From Thermaurantimonas sp046299575 (GTDB lineage: Bacteria > Bacteroidota > Bacteroidia > Flavobacteriales > Schleiferiaceae), in NCBI RefSeq assembly GCF_046299575.1, contig NZ_JBKBHX010000004.1:62001-126000 (forward strand): 64,000 nucleotides of DNA, read 5' to 3'. Below the pieces are notes generated by a model. The model saw nothing but the letters and a program-made list of their open reading frames with translations, had not been told where the DNA came from and ran no database searches. Below, piece by piece: positions 34,505 to 43,518 of this stretch. Position numbers and translations under genes: made by a program. Positions within the stretch are counted from its first letter, which is position 1, and each line of letters begins with the position of its first letter.

Positions 34505-35837
34505 AAAACTCAATCAGTCAATCGTTGACAGAATTTCAGATCTGCTTGAAGGCGGTTCGATAGAGCGCGTATTGGCTGAAATCGAGGAATTTCACCCAGA
34601 GGACGTCGCTGAGCTTTTAGAGCGCCTTGAATTAGAACAGGCTAAAGTACTATTGTATGCCTTGCCTGAAGAACGGGCTGCCGAAGTGATCGTGGAGCTC
34701 GATGAAGAGGTGAGAGCTTCGTTGCTCGAGGAATACTCAGGCAAAGAGTTGGCTCAAGAGGTAATTGAAAACCTCGACTCCGACGACGCGGCTGATATCA
34801 TCTCAGAACTTCCGCAAGAGAAAATTCACGAGGTACTTCAGAGCCTGGAAGACCCTGATCAGGCACGGGAGATCGCCGATCTGCTCAACTACGCCGAAGA
34901 CACGGCCGGATCGATCATGGCCAAGGAATTGGTGAAGGTAAATGCGTCGTGGAAGCTGATGCGCTGCCTGAGAGAAATGCGTCGACAAGCCGAAAAAGTG
35001 GATCAAGTGCATGCCATCTATGTGGTAGACGACGATGACCGATTACTTGGAACTTTATCGCTAAAAAAACTGCTTACAACCTCTACAAAAACTCCCGTAT
35101 CGGAAGTATATGACAGAAAAATTATTAAAGTAACTACCGATACGCACGTAGAAGAGGTAGCCCGACTAATGCGCAAGTACGACCTGGTGGTGATACCTGT
35201 AGTGGATCACCAAGGAAGGCTGATGGGGCGGATCACCTTCGATGATGTGATGGATGTGATGAAGGAGGAGGCCGAACGCGACTATCAGATGGCGTCAGGA
35301 TTGGCTCAAGACGTAGAAAGCGCTGACTCGATCTTTGCCCTGTCGAAGGCTCGGCTACCGTGGTTGTTGATAGGAATGTTGGGGGGCGTAATCAGCTCAC
35401 GTGTGGTAGATTTTTTTGATATCTCTCAATATCCGGAAATGGCCGCTTTTATGCCTTTGATTGCTGCTACTGGTGGTAACGTAGGGGTTCAGTCGGCCGC
35501 CCTTGTGGTACAATCATTGGCCAATGATTCGTTCAATGAATCCATCCTGCAGAAACTGCTCAAAGACCTTGGCGTAGGCCTAGTGACAGCTTTAGTGTGT
35601 GCCTCGCTGATGTTTGCTGTAACGGCAGCTTTAGGTAAGCCTTTTAATTTGAGCATAACAGTATCAGTGGCTTTGGTATCGGTGATTGTATTTGCAGCTA
35701 TGTTTGGCACGATGGTGCCACTTACGCTTAACAAATTTAAAATAGACCCTGCCGTGGCAACAGGACCGTTTGTGACCACTACAAACGATGTAATAGGGCT
35801 TTTCATTTATTTTTCAGTGGCCAAACTGGTGATGTAG
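34494..35837 (+). CDS. mgtE: Magnesium transporter MgtE
   Basis: This 447-residue MgtE has the usual three parts. The N-terminal helical superhelix domain covers ~1-125 (FHPEDVAELLERLELEQAKV). Two CBS domains cover ~130-255 (VNASWKLMRCLREMRRQ; VIPVVDHQGRLMGRITFDDV). The five-helix membrane domain starts about residue 285, with FMPLIAATGGNVGVQSAALV and the closing FVTTTNDVIGLFIYFSVAKL. The cytoplasmic domains sense Mg and gate the channel. The start codon is TTG at 34494, inside the end of rsmA, and the two genes are coupled. I see no Mg-responsive riboswitch. Confidence 0.96.
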   Translation: MHTKKLNQSIVDRISDLLEGGSIERVLAEIEEFHPEDVAELLERLELEQAKVLLYALPEERAAEVIVELDEEVRASLLEEYSGKELAQEVIENLDSDDAADIISELPQEKIHEVLQSLEDPDQAREIADLLNYAEDTAGSIMAKELVKVNASWKLMRCLREMRRQAEKVDQVHAIYVVDDDDRLLGTLSLKKLLTTSTKTPVSEVYDRKIIKVTTDTHVEEVARLMRKYDLVVIPVVDHQGRLMGRITFDDVMDVMKEEAERDYQMASGLAQDVESADSIFALSKARLPWLLIGMLGGVISSRVVDFFDISQYPEMAAFMPLIAATGGNVGVQSAALVVQSLANDSFNESILQKLLKDLGVGLVTALVCASLMFAVTAALGKPFNLSITVSVALVSVIVFAAMFGTMVPLTLNKFKIDPAVATGPFVTTTNDVIGLFIYFSVAKLVM

Positions 35838-36167
35838 GCTCTAATTTGCAGGAATTCTTATTTAAAGTTTTTAATAAAAAACTTGTAGGATTACCTTGTA
35901 AAAAGCGCTTTAAAGGTTTAAATAAGCGCAGCCATTTACCCAGCTTGAGTGAGGAATGTTAAGGTCTTTACAATGCGCAGTGCACAGGCGAAGCGCAATG
36001 AAGCCTATTCACAGGAGCGGAAGCGTAATCTTAAAAAAACAGCTTTTTTAGAATTTTGAATCCTTAATGTAAGCCGATTAAAAAAGAGAAATTAAGAGCA
36101 CAATTTAAAAAATAAAAAACCCAGAACTATATGGCTCTGGGTGGAGATAAATTTGGGAATCGGCAGA
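35838..36167. other. Intergenic region of 330 bp between mgtE and the T9SS protein gene
   Basis: It holds the terminator at 36106-36141 and a weak hairpin (GCGCTT 35905-35910 with AAGCGC 35924-35929) without a T-tract, which might end the mgtE transcript. I see no gene or RNA element in the rest. Confidence 0.5.
36106..36141 (-). terminator. Intrinsic terminator of the large T9SS protein gene
   Basis: CCCAGA (36120-36125) and TCTGGG (36136-36141) form the stem. On the minus strand it is followed directly by TTTTTTATTTTTT. It lies 26 bp past the stop codon. Confidence 0.75.
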
Positions 36168-39100
36168 TTACATGCGAACGATGGTAGTGGATTTTTTATA
36201 ACGGCCACTGCGCACGGTGACCACGTAGCTACCTGTTGGGAGATCGGCAGTACTTATCCTATATTGGTTAAGGCCTTGCTTGCCTTCAATACCTTGATAG
36301 AACTTAACCCGGCGGCCGGTGATGTCGGTTACTTCAATGCTGGCGCGGGCATCGGCCGGTAGTTCATACAGCAGATTGGTGTATTCTATAGCGGGGTTTG
36401 GATAGGCAGTGATTCCTCTTTCGCCGGTATTGAGGCTGATAACGGATGCACCTTGCTTGCGGATAAAGGCAGCTTGCTCGATCATCATGCTGATAGGGCT
36501 AAACTGAGCAGCTTCGCCCGTAATGGTCCAAACGATGGCCACAAGGTCTGCCGGGTCAAACTCTCCGCCGAGGGATGATTTAAGCTCATCGAAACGGATT
36601 TCGTACACTTCTTTAGCGGGTGTAAGAGTAATGGTCGTACGGTATTGCTCACTCCAGTTGCGTATAGACTTCTTGGGCAAAGTCACCACCACTTTTACGT
36701 CACGGGTAGCGCTGGCTGTGAAGCGGATAGCGTTGTATTCGGTAAGCTCGAGGCTGCGGTTGGCACCGGGGCGGAGTGTGCGGTAGATGGAGAAGTAGTC
36801 TTTTACCAATCCGCCAGCCATAGCAGCACGTTCTAGTGCAAGACCATCGTTGTTTGATAGAGTTTGATTTTCAAAAGTTTGGAAAGCAGGCTGCAGAAGA
36901 CCACCTTGTTCGTAGTCAATACCCCACATTCCATCGGCTACATAGAGCTGGTCGCGTCCACCGGATACGTTGTTTACAATCGAGAAACCGGCATCAAACA
37001 GGTAACCCATTGGAATCTCTACATAGCTTACTTCAGAAGCTGGGATACCATGTTGGAAAAACAGCGGTTGGCGGGCTTGATTCTCATGACGGGTGATGCT
37101 GCCATCGATAAGCAGGTCGGTGGCTGATACCGTATTACGTATTTTCAGGGCGAGTTTGCCATGGATGTAGCGCCCGCTCTCGACCCACACGGTTGGGATG
37201 ATGGCAGGTGACTGGTTGATGAAACGCACGGTGCCGTGCTGAGCTACAAGAGCGATGATTTCCTCGACCATCTTCACGGTAAGGTGGGGAGATACGGTCC
37301 AAACCTGGAAGTTGAATACACGCTCAGCACCTTGTGGTCGGTATTCGGTGAGGTTCCAACGATTGTCTATGGCGAAGCTGCCGTCTGAATATTGATACAC
37401 GACAAAGGAGATGTTGTAGTCGATGTCGCCATTTTCCTGAGTCATTTCAGCCATAATGAAGGGGTGACCGGCAGCCTGCATGTGGAAGATGCGAGTAATA
37501 GCAGCACCGTTCAGGCGATCACATACTACTTTGGTGTGTTCATAAACTTCACCTGAAGGTGTTTCGATACCAAGGATTGAACCAAGACGACGGCTTCCTG
37601 TACGGAAGTAGTCAAGGCTGTAAATATCGAGAGCGTTTGTGATGTTCATCAGGTCTTTTGGGGTTACGACCCGGCCAGTGGTGTTCTCAGGGCCATTGGC
37701 GGGAAACAGGTCGCTGAGCAACAGGCCATTGCGACCGGCCAGCAGAGATCCTTCATCAGCTTTGAGAGGCAGAGCTTCCACTTTGGTGTAGAAATGGTGG
37801 CGACCTGATTTCAGACGATTGAAGTTGCGATGGTTGATGGCAGCTGACATGGAACCATGGCTCTCGATACCACCGTCGTTGCCTCCACTGGCGCACTGGG
37901 TGGTGATGTTTACTGAGGCAGTATTGTTTGCAGCATTATTGTCGGGTTGTGCTGAGTTTACGTAGCCGGCTGTGAGCAGACCTGATCCATTGGCTTTGAC
38001 AGTAAGTATGAGCGTAAAAGTCTGGCCTGGATTCATATAGGGAATAGTAACTACACCGGTAACCGGAGTGAAAGTGAATCCTGCAGAGGAATGAGATATG
38101 TACTGAAGTGAGTCTGGAAGTACGATTTGAAATATGGCATCGGCAGTAGGTGTGGTAGTTGAAAGGTTGGTGAATTGTATGGTGAAGGTTACATTATTGC
38201 CGGCATCTGGGGCGCTGTTGTCCACTGATGCTGTCACAGCTAAGTCAACCGGACAAAGAACTGAAGTGGCATCAGCAGTAGCCGATTGACCGCTAATGGT
38301 CCAGGTAGTGGAAGAAGCGAAGGTAACTTTTAGTGCGCCTGAAGTGGTGCCTGGGGCGAAGGTAGTAGGTTGTGTACCGATTACCGTTCCACCAGTCACC
38401 TGGTTGTTTACACCAGCATTGATGGTGATGGGCGAAGAAGTCGTGTTGGTGTATGCGAAAGAAGCTATGTACTGACCATTTTGATTTTGGTAAATACACT
38501 CTAATGTAGGATATAATGCTATCGGCTGGCTACTCACGGTAGCTGCGTTGCCAAATTCGGATGTATTTCCACCTAGTGTAGATAGGGCTGTAAGCAGGGT
38601 ACCGGCATTCACTGAAGCTGGTTTGGGCAGGATGAAATGAAAGCGATTTGTGGCATCCTGACCTACTACTGTGCCGTTTACTGCTCCCGGACCATAGCTA
38701 CCTGTAGTGGCATCATGGTCATCTGCAGATCCCTCGGTGAAGATGCCAAGTGGTTCGACACCCTGAGGAAATACTGCACCTGTAAAGAGATCGCCAACAT
38801 AAAGCTCTACCTGAGCACCCGGACGGGCAAAACCTTTAACATGCAGCATACCACCCTGGATGTATGCCTGGTCGATGACTGGAAAGTTGTGCAGTTCATT
38901 ACCACCATTATCGGCGTCGTTCAGATCATTGAGGGTGTAGAAGGGAGCTGTACCGCGCAGGTTGTTCTCACCCGGAGCATTCAGATTGATAGCGATGTTG
39001 TTGGTTTTTGGGAAAGTTCCGACCTGGTAGTTGCCGTTGTCTTTAAAGCGGTTTGACTGCATAGTGTTGTACAGGGCGTCGGTAGTGACCATAATGCCGG

Positions 39101-40085
39101 CACCATGATTCGCGTAGATATTGTTGTTGTGAATGGTATTATTTTGGCCATACACGCGTATTCCGCTGTTTTCTACGCGAAGTTGTCCGCTGTTGAAGAT
39201 GGTATTGTATCGGATGGTGTGGCTGCCGGTGGCATTGTGCAGGTCGAGACCGTTGGCTCCTGCGGCATACATGGCGTTCTTTTCGATCAGAAAGTTTGAG
39301 GATTTGTATGCTACATCGATGTTATCACAGATTACATTTATGCGTCCGTTGGCTACAAATTCATTTCCACGCACTTCCCAACCAGAGCACTGGTAGTTGA
39401 AAAATGCACCCATTGAGCCTGCAAAGGCGATGATGTTGTTGAGGAGTTTGCCATTTTTTACATCGAAGGCCACTACGTTGTTGCCGGCGGTTTTTTCTTT
39501 ATTTGGGGTAGGGATGGCAATGGTGTGGTTCATGGAACCGAGCACATTGCTTTCGATGATGGCTCCGTCTGCCCCTGAGAGTAGCACAATGTTTCCGTCG
39601 TTGTTGGTGAAATTAAAGCCAAAGCCCGCTATGCCCAATCCGCGGATGGTTACATTTTTTGCAGCGATGGTGAGGCCACGCTGAAGATTAGTATCGCGAG
39701 GCACGATTCGAATTTCTGGAATTGGAATAAGCGCTGTTGTACCACTGGCAGGATAGCCGGTGGGAATGGCAGAACCAATGAAGCCGCTATTTGCAGGTGT
39801 CTGATTTATTTTTTGTGAATAGCCATCGATTACCAGACCCTGACGGGTAATGTCTGGTAACATACTAGCAACACCAATGGTATAAGTGCCGTGCACAGCG
39901 TTAAAGTTAGGATCAGTGGTCGGAATGCTGAATTGAATGCTGGTGATGGATGGATTGCTGTTGGCGGCAATTATGGCCTGACGCAAAGAACCAGGACCAG
40001 CATCGTTGGTGTTGGTCACAAAAACTATCTGAGCAAATGCTGGATAGCTGAGGAGAAGGGCTACTATTTTAAAAATGGATTTCAT
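36168..40085 (-). CDS. Large secreted beta-helix protein with DUF11 and T9SS sorting domain
   Basis: This 1305-residue protein has a signal peptide (SIFKIVALLLSYPAFAQ). A CSLREA-like opening follows (VTNTNDAGPGSLRQAIIAAN, ~24-43), then a right-handed parallel beta-helix region (~130-395; NTIFNSGQLRVENSGIRVYG, NNIYANHGAGIMV). A DUF11/CARDB-like domain lies at ~608-727 and a long unassigned domain at ~750-1220. The C-terminal type A T9SS sorting domain (~1225-1305) includes AYPNPAIEYTNLLYELP, ITGRRVKFYQG and LPTGSYVVTVRSG. The last part directs export by the type IX system and attachment to the surface. Polysaccharide or host-glycan binding is possible for the helix; no catalytic motif is visible. 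Confidence 0.88.
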   Translation of the reverse strand: MKSIFKIVALLLSYPAFAQIVFVTNTNDAGPGSLRQAIIAANSNPSITSIQFSIPTTDPNFNAVHGTYTIGVASMLPDITRQGLVIDGYSQKINQTPANSGFIGSAIPTGYPASGTTALIPIPEIRIVPRDTNLQRGLTIAAKNVTIRGLGIAGFGFNFTNNDGNIVLLSGADGAIIESNVLGSMNHTIAIPTPNKEKTAGNNVVAFDVKNGKLLNNIIAFAGSMGAFFNYQCSGWEVRGNEFVANGRINVICDNIDVAYKSSNFLIEKNAMYAAGANGLDLHNATGSHTIRYNTIFNSGQLRVENSGIRVYGQNNTIHNNNIYANHGAGIMVTTDALYNTMQSNRFKDNGNYQVGTFPKTNNIAINLNAPGENNLRGTAPFYTLNDLNDADNGGNELHNFPVIDQAYIQGGMLHVKGFARPGAQVELYVGDLFTGAVFPQGVEPLGIFTEGSADDHDATTGSYGPGAVNGTVVGQDATNRFHFILPKPASVNAGTLLTALSTLGGNTSEFGNAATVSSQPIALYPTLECIYQNQNGQYIASFAYTNTTSSPITINAGVNNQVTGGTVIGTQPTTFAPGTTSGALKVTFASSTTWTISGQSATADATSVLCPVDLAVTASVDNSAPDAGNNVTFTIQFTNLSTTTPTADAIFQIVLPDSLQYISHSSAGFTFTPVTGVVTIPYMNPGQTFTLILTVKANGSGLLTAGYVNSAQPDNNAANNTASVNITTQCASGGNDGGIESHGSMSAAINHRNFNRLKSGRHHFYTKVEALPLKADEGSLLAGRNGLLLSDLFPANGPENTTGRVVTPKDLMNITNALDIYSLDYFRTGSRRLGSILGIETPSGEVYEHTKVVCDRLNGAAITRIFHMQAAGHPFIMAEMTQENGDIDYNISFVVYQYSDGSFAIDNRWNLTEYRPQGAERVFNFQVWTVSPHLTVKMVEEIIALVAQHGTVRFINQSPAIIPTVWVESGRYIHGKLALKIRNTVSATDLLIDGSITRHENQARQPLFFQHGIPASEVSYVEIPMGYLFDAGFSIVNNVSGGRDQLYVADGMWGIDYEQGGLLQPAFQTFENQTLSNNDGLALERAAMAGGLVKDYFSIYRTLRPGANRSLELTEYNAIRFTASATRDVKVVVTLPKKSIRNWSEQYRTTITLTPAKEVYEIRFDELKSSLGGEFDPADLVAIVWTITGEAAQFSPISMMIEQAAFIRKQGASVISLNTGERGITAYPNPAIEYTNLLYELPADARASIEVTDITGRRVKFYQGIEGKQGLNQYRISTADLPTGSYVVTVRSGRYKKSTTIVRM

Positions 40086-40400
40086 AACGAAATAAAGATA
40101 TTCCCAAAGTGTGCCAATCGGTCTATTTGTCTTTTAAAGGAAATTCAGTTACCTGATAGGCATATTATTTACTTGATATTCAATTTTTTAAAAAAGTTAA
40201 ATCATATCCAAAATACCTACATCGCACTTTTGAAAAAGAGATTTTATTCCCATTATTAGACATAAATTTCAATAATGGAATATTCTTAAAAGAATTTATG
40301 GATGCGAAATTTTGTGAAAAACGGCCTTTTTCCAATTTTTGGAAAACAAAAAACCGGCCTTAGTGCCGGCTTTTTTTGAAAAAAAGTATTAGAGATCTAC
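40086..40400. other. Intergenic region of 315 bp upstream of the T9SS protein gene
   Basis: It carries the bidirectional terminator at 40345-40377. Near the T9SS gene start the minus strand reads TATCTTTA 10 bp before the ATG, a 7-of-8 match to TAnnTTTG. Nothing else is recognisable. Confidence 0.5.
40345..40377. terminator. Intrinsic terminator of the amidoligase operon
   Basis: CCGGC (40354-40358) and GCCGG (40365-40369) form the stem. The A-rich left flank and seven T on the right make it active in either direction. It lies 24 bp past the stop codon of the GCS2-type ligase. Confidence 0.75.
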
Positions 40401-41513
40401 CTAACTGTCACAATCACAAATGGTTTGTTCTAAGATGTAATCGACTACCTTCACCAGGTCTCCACCGCTTTCTTCGTACACCTTGAGTTGGCGATCGGCG
40501 CCAGTGCCCATTTCCATTATTTTGCGAGCAAAGAGCACCTCTTCGCGGCATCCGAGTTCATCGACCACATCGTCCACAAAGTCGAGGATTTCTTCGATCA
40601 GCACCCGTGCCCGTACCTCTTCTTCTTTGCCGAAGTCTATGAGCTTACCATCGATGCCGTAGCGGCTTGCACGCCATTTATTTTCGTTGATGAGAGCACG
40701 CTGGTAGATTATAAAGCCCATGTTTTGCTCACGCAGCTTGTAAATTTTAGCCACAAGCGCCTGGAAGAGTGCGGTAAGGCAAACGGTCTCTTCGCAACGC
40801 ATGGGCACGTCGCAGATGCGGAATTCAATAGTGTCGAAGAAGGGGTGTACCCGCAAATCCCACCAGATTTTTTTCGCATTGTCGATGCAATTGGTTTTGA
40901 CCAGCAAATTCACATAGCGGATATAATCTTCGTAGCTCGAGAAGTAGTCAGGAATTCCCGTACGCGGAAATTTGTCAAATACCTTGCTTCTGAAGGATTT
41001 GAATCCCGTATTTCGTCCTTCCCAAAAGGGGGAATTTGTGCTAAGGGCATATAAGTGTGGTAAAAAGTAACGCATCGTATTGGCAATGTGCATGGCTATG
41101 GACTTGCTCGGCATGCCTACGTGCACATGCAGACCAAAAATGAGATTGCTTCGCGCAGCCTCCTGCATCTCGTTTACAATTTCGTCGTAGCGCGGATTGG
41201 GCGTGATCAACTGCTTGCTCCAGTGCGAAAAGGGATGCGTACCGGAGCAGCCGATGCGTAAGCCTAAATCGCTGGCAATTTCTGCCACGTTTTTGCGCAG
41301 CTTTTTGATTTCATCGCGCACTTCGTGCACATCCTTGCAGATAGAAGTCCCCACTTCTACCACAGCCTGATGCATCTCAGCTTTTACCTTATCGTCGAGA
41401 GTTTTGGAGGCAATTTCTACAATCTTTTGTTCGTGGCTGGTCAGTTCCCGAGTTTCTGGGTGAACTACCATGTACTCTTCTTCTACGCCAAGGGTGAATT
41501 TGGGCAGTGCCAT
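40401..41513 (-). CDS. GCS2-type carboxylate-amine ligase (YbdK family)
   Basis: A 370-residue member of the glutamate-cysteine ligase type 2 family. It has the ATP/metal motif LGVEEEYMVVHPETREL at the N-terminus, EMHQAVVEVGTSICKDVHEV, GLRIGCSGTHPFSHW, FGLHVHVGMPSKSIAMHIAN and IEFRICDVPMRCEETV. Such enzymes join a carboxylate to an amine through an acyl phosphate. E. coli YbdK has only weak gamma-glutamylcysteine ligase activity, and the true substrate of this subgroup is unknown. It is the last gene of a three-gene operon after an ATP-grasp ligase (14 bp) and an esterase. Confidence 0.9.
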   Translation of the reverse strand: MALPKFTLGVEEEYMVVHPETRELTSHEQKIVEIASKTLDDKVKAEMHQAVVEVGTSICKDVHEVRDEIKKLRKNVAEIASDLGLRIGCSGTHPFSHWSKQLITPNPRYDEIVNEMQEAARSNLIFGLHVHVGMPSKSIAMHIANTMRYFLPHLYALSTNSPFWEGRNTGFKSFRSKVFDKFPRTGIPDYFSSYEDYIRYVNLLVKTNCIDNAKKIWWDLRVHPFFDTIEFRICDVPMRCEETVCLTALFQALVAKIYKLREQNMGFIIYQRALINENKWRASRYGIDGKLIDFGKEEEVRARVLIEEILDFVDDVVDELGCREEVLFARKIMEMGTGADRQLKVYEESGGDLVKVVDYILEQTICDCDS

Positions 41514-41527
41514 AGAGTTGAATGTTT

Positions 41528-42547
41528 TTATTGTTTTTTAGCCTTTTGAGATGACTTAGCGGGTGAGGAGGCTTTTTTTTCTTTTGTAGCCTTTTCTACA
41601 GACTGCATATCAGCTACGGAGCGTTTCACAAAGTCGCCCCAGGTCAGATTCATTTGCCCTTCTTTGTGCTGCTGAGCGCGCTCTATGGCGTATTTGGCAG
41701 CGTGCTCTACGACCCATTCGAAGTTTTCTTGACCCACGGAGTGCACATCTGCATCGGGCGCTGGATTGCAGAAGTCTATAGCGTAAGGAATGCCGTCGCG
41801 CACAGCAAATTCAACTGTATTAAAATCATAGCCGAGCGCATTGTTAAGCCTTAATACGTAATCGGTCAGCAATTTTTCCATCTCTGGCGATGGATTCTTG
41901 TCGCTCACATAGCGCAGGTGGTGTGGATTGCGCGGTTCATAAGGCATGATGCGCACATACTTGCGTCCGATACAGTAGCACCTATAGTACTCTTCGAATT
42001 CAATAGCTTCTTGTGCCATCATGACCAGCTGGCCAGTCTGGTGATAGGCGTTGAAAAGTTCATCTACATTGTGTACTTTAAAAACACTCTTCCACCCACC
42101 ACCTGCATGAGGTTTCATAAACACCGGAAAGCCAAGGTAATCAAAGATTTGCTGCCATGAAAGCGGAAATACTAAGTTTGTAAATGAAGCGTCGGTGGTA
42201 TCGTCAGGGCGAGCAAAGCTGGGCAACAGCACCGTTTTAGGTACCGGCACTCCCACTGAGATGGCAATACTGTTGTTTATAAACTTTTCATCAGCACTCC
42301 ACCAGAAGGGATTGTTGATCACAGCAGCTCCAGCGGCAGCGGCATTTTTCAGATAAGCGCGATAGAAGGGCACATCTTGTGAAATACGATCGATGATCAC
42401 TGCATAGGGTGTCCCCACAGCCTGTTGGACTACATCTACCTTTACCGGTTCGGCAGTGATACCGTCCACATTCATCTCGTTTACACGTTCTACAAAGGCC
42501 TTTGGAAAGGTCCTTTCCATTCCGAAGAGAATACCTATTTTTTTCAT
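41528..42547 (-). CDS. ATP-grasp ligase of unknown substrate
   Basis: This 339-residue protein has an N-terminal pre-ATP-grasp part (KKIGILFGMERTFPKAFVE) and an ATP-grasp core: FPVFMKPHAGGGWKSVFKV as the nucleotide loop, AQEAIEFEEYYRCYCIGRKY, and the metal-binding end NTVEFAVRDGIPYAIDFCNP. ATP-grasp enzymes form amide or peptide bonds through acyl phosphates. The last ~25 residues are a low-complexity Lys/Ala/Ser tail (KATKEKKASSPAKSSQKAKK), probably disordered. Genes on both sides encode an esterase and a GCS2-type ligase, so a small amide metabolite is the likely product. Confidence 0.85.
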   Translation of the reverse strand: MKKIGILFGMERTFPKAFVERVNEMNVDGITAEPVKVDVVQQAVGTPYAVIIDRISQDVPFYRAYLKNAAAAGAAVINNPFWWSADEKFINNSIAISVGVPVPKTVLLPSFARPDDTTDASFTNLVFPLSWQQIFDYLGFPVFMKPHAGGGWKSVFKVHNVDELFNAYHQTGQLVMMAQEAIEFEEYYRCYCIGRKYVRIMPYEPRNPHHLRYVSDKNPSPEMEKLLTDYVLRLNNALGYDFNTVEFAVRDGIPYAIDFCNPAPDADVHSVGQENFEWVVEHAAKYAIERAQQHKEGQMNLTWGDFVKRSVADMQSVEKATKEKKASSPAKSSQKAKKQ

Positions 42548-42570
42548 AGAAGTAAGGGGATTTTATTTCG

Positions 42571-43293
42571 TTACACTTGAGAGTTGACAATCATTGATAA
42601 GTAGTGTGGAAAGATGGTCCGCCACAGAGGCCAGTCGTGCACTTCGCGCGGACGAATGTCGAGCCAGTTGCGAATGCCGCGTTTGCCGAGCATATCGGCC
42701 ATTTCGTAGTTGTCGCCCAGACAGATGTCCCACTCACCCACCCCGAGGAAAACGAACAAGTCTCGGAAGTGATCGTTCCAAGCATTCGGAAGAAAATCGG
42801 GGGGATTGTTGAAGTACACATTGTCGTCGTAGTATCCATCGAGCCGACCTTTGATGTTAAACGCCCCGCTCATGCTGATAATGTATTTTGTGCGATCGGG
42901 ATGTTTTAATCCGAAATTCATGGCGTGATAACCGCCAAAACTGCATCCAGCCACTGCCACTTTACCGAAACCGGTTTCGTGCATTGCCCAAGGAGCCAAT
43001 TCATTGTAAATCATTAAATCGTACCAAATGTGATTTTTCACCCTCTGGGCTGGGTGAATGTGTTTGTTGTACCAACTCAGTCGGTCGATTCCATCAATAC
43101 AATAGATTTTAAAAAAACCCTCTTTCAAAAACCAATCAATCGAATGAATAAGCCGAAAATCCTTGCTTTCGTAGAAGCGACCCAAGCTCGTAGGGAAAAT
43201 GATGAGAGGCATGCCCTGGTAGCCATAGGTCAGCATTTCTATGTCCATATTAAGCTCTCGCGAATACCATTTTAGGTATCTTTCGTTGGTCAT
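42571..43293 (-). CDS. Esterase-like alpha/beta hydrolase
   Basis: A 240-residue putative esterase of the esterase D/mycolyltransferase type. The nucleophile elbow is VAVAGCSFGGYHAMNFGLKH (G-x-S-x-G as GCSFG). The acid is probably in VGEWDICLGDN, and the histidine in PREVHDWPLWR. It has no signal peptide and is cytoplasmic by sequence. As first gene of the operon with ATP-grasp and GCS2-type ligases (23 bp spacing), it may release, trim or recycle the ligated product. The substrate is unknown. Confidence 0.87.
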   Translation of the reverse strand: MTNERYLKWYSRELNMDIEMLTYGYQGMPLIIFPTSLGRFYESKDFRLIHSIDWFLKEGFFKIYCIDGIDRLSWYNKHIHPAQRVKNHIWYDLMIYNELAPWAMHETGFGKVAVAGCSFGGYHAMNFGLKHPDRTKYIISMSGAFNIKGRLDGYYDDNVYFNNPPDFLPNAWNDHFRDLFVFLGVGEWDICLGDNYEMADMLGKRGIRNWLDIRPREVHDWPLWRTIFPHYLSMIVNSQV

Positions 43294-43444
43294 ACATCAG
43301 AGATATTCGGCATGCAATAAATAAAAAATTCCATTACAAACCTAAAAATGTTAAAGGTTTGTTTAATATATTTTGAAAAAACCCTAAAACATCAGCGAAA
43401 CATCGGTTTTTCTTTGTAGAAAAGGTTAAAATATTTTTGAAACA

Positions 43445-43479
43445 AAAAATGGTAAGGCGGTTTCTGCCTTACCATTTTT
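43445..43479. terminator. Strong intrinsic terminator downstream of pheS
   Basis: AAAAATGGTAAGGC and GCCTTACCATTTTT form a perfect 14-bp stem around GGTTTCT, with T-rich ends on either strand. It lies 40 bp past the pheS stop codon. Confidence 0.85.
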
Positions 43480-43518
43480 GCATTACGAACTCTAAAATAC
43501 AAAAAACTAAAGCCAGAA

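Noticed and set aside
34494..35837. Mg-sensing riboswitch ahead of mgtE
   Set aside because: mgtE begins inside rsmA, so there is no leader region to hold one.
36168..40085. Several long antisense frames inside the T9SS protein gene
   Set aside because: They are by-products of biased codon use in a long gene; none shows a domain or start signal.
40401..41513. Glutathione synthesis gene gshA
   Set aside because: The protein is of the YbdK-type GCS2 class, no gshB is adjacent, and the window encodes BshC for bacillithiol; calling it GshA would overstate the evidence.
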